Under the pieces are notes generated by a model. That model did no database searches. It worked only from the letters and a program-made list of their open reading frames with translations, and was not told the origin of the DNA. From the NCBI RefSeq assembly GCF_001632365.1, contig NW_024468510.1:1678074-1742073 (forward strand): a stretch of DNA of 64,000 nt. The letters are read 5' to 3'. Origin of the DNA: Laetiporus sulphureus 93-53 (taxonomy: Eukaryota; Basidiomycota; Agaricomycetes; Polyporales; Laetiporaceae). Of the stretch, positions 22,550 through 33,304 are shown in pieces. A program made the position numbers and the translations under genes. How positions within the stretch are numbered: the stretch's first letter is position 1; each line of letters starts with the position of its first letter.

Positions 22550-24767
22550 TTATGCTTCCGACTTTCTCCGCTTCTTCTTCTTGGACTCGCCAGACTCTTG
22601 CTCCGCGGCGGCCTTTTCTGCTTTGCGAGCCTTCTTCTTTGCCTTGCGCTCCGCCTCAGCATCTGCGTCCGTCTAAAGAGTGCATTAGTGTGATATTCAG
22701 CAATTGTCTACTAGGATTACTCACTGTTGCGTCCTCCATTGTGACATCTCCATCGTCCTCATGCCTTTTCCGCTTCTTCTCCTTCTTCTTCTTCTCTTTC
22801 TCCTCCTCCGCACCGTTCGCCTCCACAGAGGCTGCTTGGCCGTTCTCCTTAACCTGCGCCTCCTCGCTCTCCGCCGTCTTCCCCTCCTTCTCCGCCCTCC
22901 GCTTCGCCCTCCGCTCTTCCTTCGCCTTCTTCTTCTCCGCGTTAACGTCCAACACCGCCGCCACTGCCGACTCCAGTGGCTCTCGCTGCGTTGAGATGAG
23001 ATCCACCGCATCCGCCGCCGTGTTGTACGTCTTGGTTTGCCCAGTCATCTGGAATCGCTGCTGGTTCCTGTTCGACATCGCTGAACGCACACCAGCAGCG
23101 TCGCCCTGCGACTCGAGCGCACGCAGGCGTGCTTCCAATTTGGCGCGGTTCTCGATACCTATTGACGGCGCTAGCGGCTCGGACTTATCCTCCACTTCCG
23201 TCAATGCATCAACACGGATAGACAGAGCGGCCTTAGTTGCAACCATACGAGCCATCTGTGAATAATGGTTAAACAATCGTGAACGATGTCTATAACTGCG
23301 ATCACGCGATCTGACCTTTCCCTTCAGTTTTGGTGGTGCTTGACCAATCAGAGATGCCTGTAGCCCCCTTGAGACATTAATGTTCGATAGAATGTAGTGA
23401 GCAACGTACATGGTAGATCAACCCGTATTTAGGCGTATCATGCTTCGTTTTTAATGCACGGAACAGGGCTTTCTCCGCCCCAAGAATTTGGATGGTACTC
23501 GCAGGATGCTTCGCGAGATTCAGAAGGCTACCAGCATGGCTGATCAGCCGTGCACCGACAAGGTCACCGACAAGAACAGTCAGATTGGGTGCAATCGCGT
23601 TCATGCGATTCCGTAGATACTCCGCAAGCTGTGTCCGGTAAGCGGTGATAGCAATCACCTGGTCACAGAGAGAGTTGATGTGGGCAATGTCAGAGTCTGA
23701 AATTTCTGTTCCCATCGAAATTTCTGCCGCAGCCTTGATGGTCGCCTCAAGATCCTCAGGAAGGACGGCAGAGAAGTCAGTAGTTGCCGCGTTTGTTCGG
23801 AAACCTAGACATATATGGGTCAGGGCGACGGAGAACCATCTCTGTTGAACATACGAACCCATCGTCTTTATGACCTTGGCGTACGCCAAATTGTCCACGA
23901 TGATTTTTGATAGCTCAGGGAAATGCCAACCATACCACTCCTACAAAGACGTGATGAGGGAGGATTCGCATGAAATGTAAAAGTGAATTACCTTGACTCG
24001 CATAGCATAGATGTTAATCTCTTTATCCAAGTCGTCGAGGAGAGCTATGGCTTGTACGACCATGGTGTCTACTTTATCCGGAGAGAACTTCAACTTGAAA
24101 CTGACGGAACGTTTTGAGCAAGGAGGAGTCATACGCGATATAGGCACTGCTCACCGAGATAGTGAATGACTCAAGCCCAAGCTCATAGTAGCCAGATCCT
24201 TCGGGTCTAATCCGTCAAGAAGGGCTGCAAGCTGCTTGCGGATACCACGGAAGAGTTCCATGGTGCTATCTTGGGCAATGACATTGATGCCTAGCTTCTT
24301 GCTGATTGAATGACCTGATCGAGACGTGGTATCACATTCTTCAGCAAGCGAAACCCAACGGCAAGAGCCTGCCTAGCTCACCAAGTTTTGGGTCAAGGAC
24401 AACTAGTGATCTCTTCCCCTTTCCTTTTCCTACAACCTCGTCCGAAAGGAATTTCTTCAGGCCCTTCCCAAGCTTCCCTTCTTGAAGGGCGGTGATCTCT
24501 TCGACGGCGGTCGCAGTGGATGTGAAACGGTGCAGAGATTTGAGCCTCAGCCTGTCAAGGAGTGTTATCAACAAGAAAGAGATTCGGAAAAGCATGAGAA
24601 GCCGTGAGCATATTGATAACCTCGGTAGAGTCGGTATTATATGCCTACAGTTTGTTAGCTCGCTCCGGTGTCTCGAAGTCCTCCCACACATCGGCACTTG
24701 AAACCTTGGCAGAGTCGGTGAGCTTAAAAAGACAATAGCCCAGAGACGTCTCGTATAGAACCAGCAT
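22550..24767 (-). CDS. NOP58: NOP58, box C/D snoRNP core protein
   Basis: Core protein of box C/D snoRNPs that guide rRNA 2'-O-methylation; forms a heterodimer with Nop56 and binds fibrillarin and snoRNA. The N-terminal domain starts [16 protein letters not shown] and continues with [28 protein letters not shown] and [18 protein letters not shown]. The coiled coil and the Nop domain follow, with [32 protein letters not shown] and PKYGLIYH. The C-terminus is the typical lysine/glutamate-rich KKE tail with blocks such as [15 protein letters not shown] and ends [14 protein letters not shown] at 22550. At least eight exons join in frame, including a small one encoding the [13 protein letters not shown] block. 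Divergent from the carboxypeptidase gene with 255 bases between the starts. Confidence 0.95.
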
Positions 24768-25022
24768 GGCGAATGACCGCAGTAGAAAACAGCCTTAGAG
24801 CAGAAGTTGGAAGGCGACAGACTTGACCTTGCCTTCGAACTTTTCAGGCGCCCTTCTATTGCGCCTCCATTTATGGCAATGCCAATTGTAGACTGGCTCC
24901 ACGTGACATGCAGCGACTAATTACGGTATATTCCTTATCCGAGCGAGGCCCATGAGAAAATCCAAATATCCGTTCTCAAGACACGTCTGAATGCTGCTCG
25001 AGGTTTTTAAACCTCACACTGG

Positions 25023-27094
25023 ATGGCGATGATGCTGTGGCCTCTGGTTGTACTCATTTCGGTCGGTGTAGCCTTCCAGGCTGAGGTGATCGCGCGGCAG
25101 TCTCGCGGCTTCACGAACAATGTTGTTACTGGTGGCCATGGACAATCGTTTGGCCATGATATAGGCATTGCGCAGTGGCGATTGTCATCTATAGATCTGA
25201 GGAAGAGTTTAGCATTCTGCGGCATCCGAATCTCCCTGCTCACCGAGTCAGGATCAAGAAAAGCACATTCTGTGATCCGACTGTGAAGTGAGGATGCACT
25301 CAAAGTCAATGTTTGCCATGTAACTCACTTGCATGACTCTGTATGCTTTTGTTTTCTCAGTGTGTACACGGGATATCTGGATGTTGATTCTGGTGCTAAG
25401 CATCTGTTCTTCTATTTCTTCGAGAGCAGAAGGGACCCAGCCAAAGGTTCGTTATCTCAACCGAGAAAGAACATCTCTCAGCTTACACTTTGTATTCAAA
25501 GATGATGTTATGATGTGGATCAACGGAGGTATGGTACCAGCAGATCTGTCTTGAGGGCGAATGCCCTGATGCTTGCTCAGGCCCTGGCTGTTCGTCATCC
25601 ATGGGCCTACTCATGGAGCTAGGTACTCCACATTTCTACTGTACTATCGAATTTCGTCCCATAATCCCTCGAAGGACCGTGTAGTATCGACAAGGAAGAC
25701 AAATCTCCCAATGGCAGTGTTTGGAACCCGTACTCGTGGAACGCGGAGGCAGACATCTTCTTTCTCGACCAACGTGCGGACTCCCTCCCCTTGCGATCAA
25801 GTAGTGTCTGAATTACGATCTCAGGGTTGGCGTCGGCTTTTCTTATGCGGATTATGGAGAAACTGTCGAGACCACAGAAGACGCTGCCAAGAACATTTAC
25901 GCATTCCTCTCGATCTTTTTTGAGATATTTCCTCAATTCACTGGCCGCCCCCTCCACCTCGCAGGAGAATCCTATGGTGTGAGTACACAGAACACTGATG
26001 CGGGTCGGTCTTGATGCGCGGCACGCCCTGCTAGGGTCGCTACTTGCCAGCATTCGCAAGCTACATATTCGACCGTAATACTATCGCAAAATCAGAAGGC
26101 AGAGAGATTCTCAACCTCACGAGCGTCCTGATTGGAAATGGGATCACGGACATATCGACGTGCGTAGCTTGCCTGCTGTGAAAGTGTAGCAGTGTTAACG
26201 TTCGTCATAGGCTCTATTTCGGACGCTACGAGATAGAATGCGGCACGGCTGCCTTGCAAGTGCCTTTCCAGGATATTAGCACCTGTGTGCGCATGAAGAT
26301 GGCAGTGAGTTGTCGCGCGCTTGTTGTCGACCAATACGCACATTTCGGAAAACTAAACCCATTCATGGTAGCTTCCTCGATGCTAAGAAGCTATGCGCAG
26401 AAGCTGCATAGACCAATTTGATGCCATCAATTGCAGGGCCGAACGCTCAATTCGTTGCAGGCCGAAACGTCTACGACATCTCGAAGGTACATGTGTTCCT
26501 TGACTTCCGAGAGCTACATGATATGACACGCCTTTCGTCTACGTCCCGAAAGATGTGTGAGGGCGACAGCCTGTGCTACAAAGAAAACACCGTGATAAAG
26601 AATTACCTTGACCGACCATCCACTCGCAAAATCTTAGGCGTCACATCGCCGAACAACTTTTCGGCTTGTAGCCGCGAAGTCGGGACCCACTTCAACCTCC
26701 ACATGGACAAGTGGGTCGTCCCGTCGCAGCATTACGTCGCGAACCTGCTTGAGCGAGGCGTGCGCATGCTCATCTATGCCGGGACGTACGACTGGCAATG
26801 CAATTGGGTCGCCAATAAGCTGTGGGTAGACAAGCTCGACTGGCTGGGCAGAGAGGCGTACAATGCAGAGGAGTGGCGCGACTGGGTCGTCAACGAGAAG
26901 AAGGCCGGAGAGACCAAGAAGGCCGGCACGTTGACGTTCGCCACTGTTCCTGGTGCAGGACATATGATGAGTATCCGAGTTTTTCGTTGGCATAGTGGAG
27001 GTGCTGACTCGTAGGTTGTATCCACGTCCCCCATGACAAGCCTGCAGAGGCACAGGCAATGGTGTCGAGCTGGCTGGCAGAGAGGGAGTTTTGA
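25023..27094 (+). pseudogene. Serine carboxypeptidase (S10, CPY-like), decayed
   Basis: Secreted or vacuolar S10 peptidase remnant with a signal-peptide-like start (MAMMLWPLVVLISVGVAF). S10 landmarks are all there: FCDPTVNVYTGYLDV, GGPGCSSSMGLLMELGPC, the catalytic serine in GESYGGRY, the aspartate in IYAGTYDWQCNWVANKLW, and the histidine in VPGAGHM before VPHDKP. Three lesions stop it: (1) the only donor/acceptor pair around 25793/25825 joins FLDQ to VGVGFSY one base short; (2) an in-frame TAA at 26384-26386 in the LPRC-stop-EAMRRSC block; (3) a frame change with loss of about 15 residues between FDAINCRA and GRNVYDISK (about 26435-26460). The other exons splice cleanly, so the decay seems recent. 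Convergent with the ferritin-like gene. Confidence 0.78.
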
Positions 27095-27497
27095 GCGGAT
27101 ACTATGAGCACACATACTATACGTGCGAACTGTCGAGCGTGATCTAAGAATCCCCATTGGTCTGTCAATATCAGTTTGGTCATATAGGTGAATGAGTGCT
27201 TGTACATTGTGAGGTTCGTCACAGCTTCATGATTGGCTGCATAAGCCTAACCTCAGGCTGCACGCTCTGTCTGTTAGTGCACCTCATGCGTCACAAGCAC
27301 CAGCAGCTCGGAACAGCATTCAAGTTTGACGCAACTGATACGAGGTACACGACAAGCATACATGTAGTTGTAAGTGAGATCGCGGCTGACAGTCCTCCAA
27401 AAGCGCAAGGTTCATGCCAAATCCCGACTCTCACGTCCATTCAAAACAATCCTAAGCTAATACACCAGAGCTACAACAACATATGGTGCAAACCCTT
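27095..27497. other. Convergent intergenic spacer
   Basis: About 400 bases between the 3' ends of the carboxypeptidase relic and the ferritin-like gene. No feature seen; it likely holds two 3' UTRs. Confidence 0.5.
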
Positions 27498-29203
27498 CTA
27501 TGTCGTCGACCAACCCAACACATCAACAGCACCTAACGGCCCAACGTACGTGTTCGGTCCACCGGGGTACGCTACGATGTCCGTGGATGCCCCACTCGTG
27601 CTGGCGGGTGCTGCGACGATAAGCGTCGACAAAGCCTGGGCCGCCACATCCGCCGCGCCAGTAGCAGTTGCCGCAGCGGCGCTCGCCGCACTCGCAGCAG
27701 ACAGGATTGAGCTGGCCTGCTCGGGCGAGATTGTCTCCGTCGTGGAGCCGGCCTCGGCCGCAGTTATCGTGCTAGCGCTCGTTGCGCTCGATGCCGAGGC
27801 AGCGTTCGCACTGCTTGAGGCTACAGTGGCAGCTGCGCTGGCGGTACTTGCCGAGGTGGCAGTAGCAGATGCGACGTCCGTGCTGACTGCAGTGCTTGCG
27901 CTTACGACTACGCTGGACACGGCAGTCGCGGTCGCGGTGCTGTCAGCAGCGCCAGCCGAGCTGCTCCCCGACGACGTGCTATTCCCCGACGACGTGCTAT
28001 TCCCCGACGACGTGCTACTCCCAGTGGTCGTGCTGTTGTCCGCGACGGTGCCGGCGACCGCGAGCTCGCCCAGGTAATCAGTCTGCGCGTCTACGAAGAT
28101 CATCGCCGGCCCAGCAACGATAGTGTTGGTGTTCATTTCGCGAATGTTGCTGTTGATCGGCTGCGAGTCGGACGTGACGAAAACGGCGACGGGTCCGTTA
28201 ATGGAGGATGGGACGACACAGCTGCTGAGTTCCAGGGAGATCGACACGGCTGCGCCTCCGACGAGCATTTGACAGCTGAGGTTCTGCGAACGCGAGACGT
28301 TTCCGTCAGTATCGAACTAGATGCTAGAATGGGCCACATACGTCTGTCGAACTGTTCACAGCCGTGGACGAGAACGAAAGTGTATCGCCTTGCACAATAG
28401 GGCCGTTGTTCGTTACGGTGAGCGGGGTGTTCGCTGCGAAACAAACTGAGTCTGCTGTGTGTACGCCACGTGTGTCGACTGCTGCCTACCGGAAAAGCCG
28501 ACATCACACCCAGATACGAAGGAGCTTGCAACGGCAAGCACCTCGCTAGGGTTCAGAGCGATATCGAACGCTTGTGGAATGGACGTGGCGTCGTTGAGCA
28601 AGTTCAGGATGGTTTGATGCCGAGCCTCCACAGACATGATCGAAGCCGCCGCGGTCAGGAGAGAAGCATCGGAGAGCATATGTGCCGCGCCCAAGTAAGC
28701 GGAGACACCCATGTTTTCGACAACTCGGGCTGTGGCGGCCATAGTAGAGACGTTCGTAAGGGCACTCGAGAAGTCAAATTCGCAACCAGATATGGGGGAG
28801 GCTCCAAGAGATTCAAGAGTCGACTGAAGACGTCGCTGAGGATATACTAGTGATCTTTTCTGTCGAGAACGGACTCACATTAATCACGGACAGATGTGTC
28901 GCTTCATCGCTATGGATATTCTCAAATTGTTGTATGGGAACTTGCGCTTCTGTGAATCCAGCAGAGGTAAAATCCGAATCCTGGAATTTAGCCAGAGCCT
29001 GCGCGTAGAATTCGGTCTCGAGTTGCTCCAAAACACCGGCAAATTCTGACGTTTGTTCGAACTGGAACGTGAGATTCCTGCATATAAATCCGAGACTTAC
29101 GTAGAACCTTAACATCCGTAGAATCAGACGCCCTTGTCATTATCGGTGCAGCATTGATTGGCACAGCGAGTGCGAGGGCGAAAGCGAATAGAGACAAATG
29201 CAT
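27498..29203 (-). CDS. Secreted ferritin-like domain protein (Rds1-like)
   Basis: Starts with a signal peptide (MHLSLFAFALALAVPINA). The ferritin-like (Ferritin_2/Rds1) helices follow: VLQFAGVLEQLETEFYAQAL formed across intron 1, then DSDFTSAGFTEAQ, IHSDEATHLSVIN, ENMGVSAYLGAAHML and AASIMSVEARHQTILNLL. The Glu and His residues of helices 1, 2 and 4 (LETEF, HSDEATH, EARH) are the expected metal-type ligands of this family. A beta-type segment (ANTPLTVTNNGPIVQGDTLS) follows, and then a long Ala/Ser/Thr-rich tail with GNSTSS repeats, probably O-glycosylated. Five exons join in frame when acceptors are chosen by family fit. Rds1 of fission yeast is stress-regulated; the role here is unknown. Extracellular or wall-associated location is inferred from the signal peptide and the Ser/Thr tail. 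Confidence 0.85.
27966..28019 (-). repeat. Three tandem 18-base units in the Ser-rich tail
   Basis: The unit ccccgacgacgtgctatt occurs at 27966-27983 and 27984-28001, and with one base change at 28002-28019. On the coding (minus) strand the units encode repeated GNSTSS. The number of units is divisible by three bases, so expansion or contraction keeps the frame. This is a coding minisatellite, not CRISPR. Confidence 0.9.
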
Positions 29204-30559
29204 ATTGACCGAGAGGAGTCGTCACTCCCAGATTGTACGGCCTGCCGGACGCCAATTGAATAGAAAAACGAATCTTGTCCAGGGGCGCTACCGGGCAGCC
29301 CAAATGAAGTGACTGGCCACAACACAATCCGTCAGTTCGCCTTTGCCTAGGATGTACAGAGTAAAGCTGTCCTCAACTGACCTGAAGCACTTGGACGAAG
29401 GAGTGAAGAGAAGACGAAAGGCAAGTTGGCGACAATCGCTTTGCGATGCCGACGCCTTATGTGACCGACGAGGCTTGGGAAGGCACATGGAAATCAGACT
29501 GTAGTTACCATTGGTATGCACGCTCCCAGGACGCCGGACATCGTTCGTCTCCATGGCAACTCCACTAGAATCGGTAACACGGGTCCTGTAATCGATGTAC
29601 GCGCCAGATTGATGAGGAGCTGGCGGCTGATTTGTGGCAGCTGAAGTGTCCACTTACTATGCACTTGACACGGAAATGATGATCAGAATCAGTGTCGGAT
29701 TAGGGTTCAGGGCATAAGTGTGATTATCAAAGGCCAGTGCAGTTGCTCTGGCTAGACTTTACTGAAAGACGGATTACGTTGGCGTCATATTTGAGAGGCG
29801 GCCGTGTATACCGCCAGTATATGATGAATTCAAGTAGTTCTCGAGAGGCGTGCATTGGCTATGCATCAATGCATGACCAACAGACACGTCGGATTGGATA
29901 TTTCATGATGGCCTTGACAGATTTTTCTTCGCGATGTAATTGGCCGTTCCATCGTTGTATGAAAACCTTCAAGGCATGCTGTACCCGCATTGATGCTTAC
30001 TCCGTGCCGACCATGCCAGCGTTGACAGTTATCGCTGCGCGTTGCAGGCAATTCAAAGGACATATTCGACCGGTTGATGCTGACGAAGAGATTGTTTGCA
30101 CTGAACGCAGCAGAAATAGTCTGTTGATTATAGCTTCAGGTATTTGTTGAAGAACAATAGCGTACCATTCTCAGCGGACGTTACCTGCGCTCTCGTCATC
30201 CTGAATGAGCCGCCGTGCGAGATCGAGCACAGTTGCACAAAGTAAGAACGAATAATTGCATGGCAGCATTCTCGGAGGAGAACAACGTCAATGATTCGTG
30301 GGCTTCTCGAACTTTGAGCGAGACAAGGGGCGAGCTGATGAGAATTGCGAGAGCTCACTGTGATGAGCACTCTCGTGTCTTTCTTGAGCGCCAGATCCCA
30401 GCTGGAGGTATATCCTTATCGGGAAGCGGCGAGGCTCTCCACGCGTGTCCGTGCTGCCGCGCTGTGCTCGTCGTGCTCGTCGTGCATTTATTCTGTGCTG
30501 GACGTGCTTCGGCACTAGGCGTGCCGTAAAGTTTACTCTGCAATATCCGTCCACACCAG
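29204..30559. other. Intergenic stretch, about 1.4 kb
   Basis: Divergent spacer between the ferritin-like gene and PKR1. A minus-strand open frame at 29653-29288 (starts MDTSAATNQPPAPHQ) has no family resemblance and no clear splice partners. Nothing else supportable. Confidence 0.45.
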
Positions 30560-30946
30560 ATGCCTCAGCAGAAGGAACAAATGGATGAGGCGTCGGCCAC
30601 GCCCGTCGTCTCCAACTCGTTCATGGGCAACATCCTCACCCCGGGCTCCTCGCTAAACCCGACCTTTCTTCTGCTCCTAGATGCAGCGTTCGGGGCGCTT
30701 CTTCTGGTCTTGCTCTCGCTAGCCGTAGCGACGCGCGGAAACATACACCTGATCTCGCTCATGGGGATCGAGCTTGCGCTATGGGCGAGTGTGAAGTGGT
30801 GAGTAGCATGCACTGTTACAAGCCCTAAGTCGAGATTTATTTTGCGCAGGTTTGTTCACGATTTACATTTATCCGAGGGCCAGGAGCAGGACCACGGTAC
30901 GGCAGCTGAGGCGCAGGGGCCGTCGACGAGGACAAAGGAGGACTGA
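30560..30946 (+). CDS. PKR1: PKR1-like V-ATPase assembly factor
   Basis: Small ER membrane protein that helps assemble the V-ATPase Vo sector. Two exons joined in phase (donor just after 30799, acceptor before 30850) give about 111 residues. Family features: SFMGNILTPGSSLNPTFLLL before the first membrane helix, then LLLVLLSLAVATRGNIHLISL and a second membrane segment ending ALWASVKW|FVHDL across the intron. The C-terminal tail is hydrophilic (ends STRTKED). Two membrane segments in about 110 residues match Pkr1. The first ATG (30560) was chosen; the next in frame is seven codons downstream. Convergent with PSF3. Confidence 0.88.
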
Positions 30947-31324
30947 CCGCTCTGCCCACAAGCATGTTACACTGACACAACTCAGTTCTCGCTTCTCACC
31001 AATTGGAAGTCATTGTCCATCATGGTTGCTGTGTTCGCTGATACCATAGTACCACAACATATATGCTAGCGGAACGGAAAGGTAGTCTTTGAGACACGGA
31101 AGAGGTGACAAGACGTGTAGGTGGCGGGGGCAAGAGCAAACAAAGCGCTGACTGGCAGTGATAAAGCCCTATCCACACACTCCATCATGAACGCAACCAT
31201 TCCGATGTTAGCAATGCATTCATGACCGAATGTTCAAATTAACATTGCTCATAGCAGCCCCTTTACCAGTATACACTATGACTCTATATCGTAACATCCT
31301 CCATAACGTAAAATGCATGATAGA
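30947..31324. other. Convergent intergenic spacer
   Basis: About 380 bases between the 3' ends of PKR1 and PSF3; no gene or structured element seen. Confidence 0.5.
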
Positions 31325-32214
31325 TCACCGTCGCGGTCTGTCGCTCGTTTCATACCATCGTTTCGTCCTCCATGTGCTATCTTGTGCCAGCACGAACACT
31401 ACGAAGCGAACAACAGAGGATTGCATTCATAAGCACTTACTGTAATGGTTTATGGAGAGAACGGACGCACACTCGCGCTCCGTTCCGTCGAGTCCTTCTC
31501 GGAAAGACATCGTAGCTTCGTCGCTCGCAAGCGCACTGATGCCTCCTCCAGTCCCGGACGCCGCGGCAGCGTGAATGGAGGCAAAGTGCTGTGCCTGGTC
31601 GATGACCTGTGTAAGGCGTGCTCGGAACGTCTATCCATCGGAGGTCAGTGACCATGCTTTGAGGTCCAGCCGATGAGTACCTTGACTAGAAGGTCGGATA
31701 TTTCCTGAGCTTGTAAATCATTCATGCTGAGACGAGCCGATGTCAATGACAGAATGTAACGCTGGGGGGTTCCTTACTCACAGCCGTACGATCATTCTCC
31801 CGAAGCCGTACCATAACCCTCCTTGCCCGACTAGAGCTGACAGACGCACACTGCGTGCTTCTGCGTTCAGCGCGTTTCTGACGCGAGCGGAGAATGGAGG
31901 CGGAATGGTGAAGTCCGCGTAGTCACTGTGTCAAGGGAAGCATACATGATAGTGGATGACCAGGAGAGACGCGATACAGAGCTGACGAGTATATGAGGAT
32001 GTATGCCATCCACATCGGTACCTGTACTTTGCTGAGTGCTTTTATCTTGCGAAAGGCAGTTAGCAGACGCGTCTAATCTCATCGAAGCATCGCGTACGTC
32101 GCGTTCGTTGCCGCCGTCGAGGTGACCCATGTCTGGGATGTCAATCTTGAATGTACATTGAATCTTCTGGTTCTCCGCAAGGATCGACTCAACGGAGTAA
32201 TAGTCATCTTCCAT
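31325..32214 (-). CDS. PSF3: PSF3, GINS complex subunit 3
   Basis: Subunit of the GINS tetramer of the replicative CMG helicase. Six exons join in phase. The N-terminal block starts MEDDYYSVESILAENQKI and passes through IPDMGHLDGG. Next come IKALSKVQVPMWMAYILIY, DYADFTIPPPFSARVRNAL, ALVGQGGLWYGFGRMI (Psf3 hallmark YGFG), EISDLLVK|TFRARLTQVIDQAQHF, and a C-terminus with SFREGLDGTERELFVLAQDS, then KRWYE shortly before the stop. About 220 residues, normal for fungal Psf3. The start is 222 bases from the divergent mitochondrial protein gene. No lesion seen. Confidence 0.93.
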
Positions 32215-32436
32215 GAAGCAAGGTTCTGTCTGAGATGATGGAATGAATGTTGTTTTGTCGTATACGCGATGGGTCTGCCACTTACTCTCACGACGACGCG
32301 GTGCATCTTGACGCGGTCACGCGTTACGCGTCTTTCTCACGCCCGCTATGTAGCCCGCTTCGGGTTCCTGGCTTCAACTCGTCTCGCAGTCGTTCTCCAA
32401 ACAGTTGCTTGCGGCACGGCTTCTCTGCACTGAGAC

Positions 32437-33008
32437 ATGCTCAGGACAGCAATTCTTGTTCCCTTTTCTAGGCAGACTCTGTCTGCGCGTGCTATCCACT
32501 CCAATGCAACGACCCGGATCCTTGCCTCACATCGTCATCGCACGCGACAAGCTGCGTTCTCTACGACTCCGGGACGGAGGGCGGAGGAAGATGAGAACTT
32601 CAAGCAATATGTAGAGATTTCTCAAAAGTTAGGACACGCAATAGAGCATAAGCCGGAAATTAAGCAGATGTTGAAGGAATTGCAGCAAGCTCTGGAGGAT
32701 GCAGGTGCGCAGTCGTCCGCCTCCGACAAGATGTCGGACATTGCATTTATAACAACGTTATGGACACATCTTCAGGACTGGATCTCACCAAGCCGCCGTC
32801 AAAATTACAAATGTTTCGTTTGCTGTTGAAATCGGATGTGAGGAACGCCGCGATGAAGGTGTCTGCAGCACTCTCTGAGTCGGGCGTCGACGTCCAGGTA
32901 CGTGCATACATGAGACTGTCTCTTCCATTTCAACTCACTGGCGAGCCCCGCTCCGCGTAGGACACGTGGGACCAGTTGGTGGCAATGCAGAAGAAACCCA
33001 AGGAGTAG
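32437..33008 (+). CDS. Small predicted mitochondrial protein
   Basis: Three exons joined in phase give about 150 residues. The N-terminus is rich in Arg, Ser and Ala without acidic residues (MLRTAILVPFSRQTLSARAI) and includes an FSTTPGRR-type processing context, which suggests a matrix-targeting presequence. The mature part is helical and charged: FKQYVEISQKLGHAIEHKPE, MLKELQQALEDAG|LDLTKPP, LLLKSDVRNAAMKVSAALSE and DTWDQLVAMQKKPKE-stop. I do not recognise a named family. Mitochondrial location is inferred from the presequence only. Divergent from PSF3 by 222 bases and upstream of the TFC1-like gene in the same orientation. Confidence 0.8.
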
Positions 33009-33304
33009 ATGTATATGTGTGTTGCCAAATCGATTTGCAGCCTCCTGTCGCCGTAGACAGCATATGTAAACTAGCGAACATGGTTCATCAAGACATGCAC
33101 GATCGACTTTCTGTCGTCTTTATGAATTACATACACGAGTGAATTGGCCCATAATGCATGTATCGCGACAAGATATCGCATCAATTTGTTGAACATGATC
33201 GGCCCGCCACCCGCCACCTGCCACCTCTTGAGCGTACCCCTTCCTATTTCGATCACGCCGCCTTCACTCTTCTTCATCGTGGACTCAGCTGCTCTTTATA
33301 TACA

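Noticed and set aside
22552..23265. Long plus-strand open frame (237 codons) opposite the NOP58 tail
   Set aside because: Mirror of the lysine/glutamate-rich KKE tail of NOP58; its Ser/Phe/Leu-rich composition is the expected antisense reading.
27966..28019. Direct repeats resembling a short CRISPR array
   Set aside because: The units are contiguous with no spacers, they are coding, and the genome is eukaryotic.
27196..28077. Plus-strand Ala/Val-rich frame of 293 codons
   Set aside because: Antisense of the low-complexity Ala/Ser tail of the ferritin-like protein.
31920..32000. Apparent phase error between PSF3 exons 2 and 3
   Set aside because: On re-reading the bases (catatactc) the junction gives ILIY|SDYADF in frame; PSF3 is intact.
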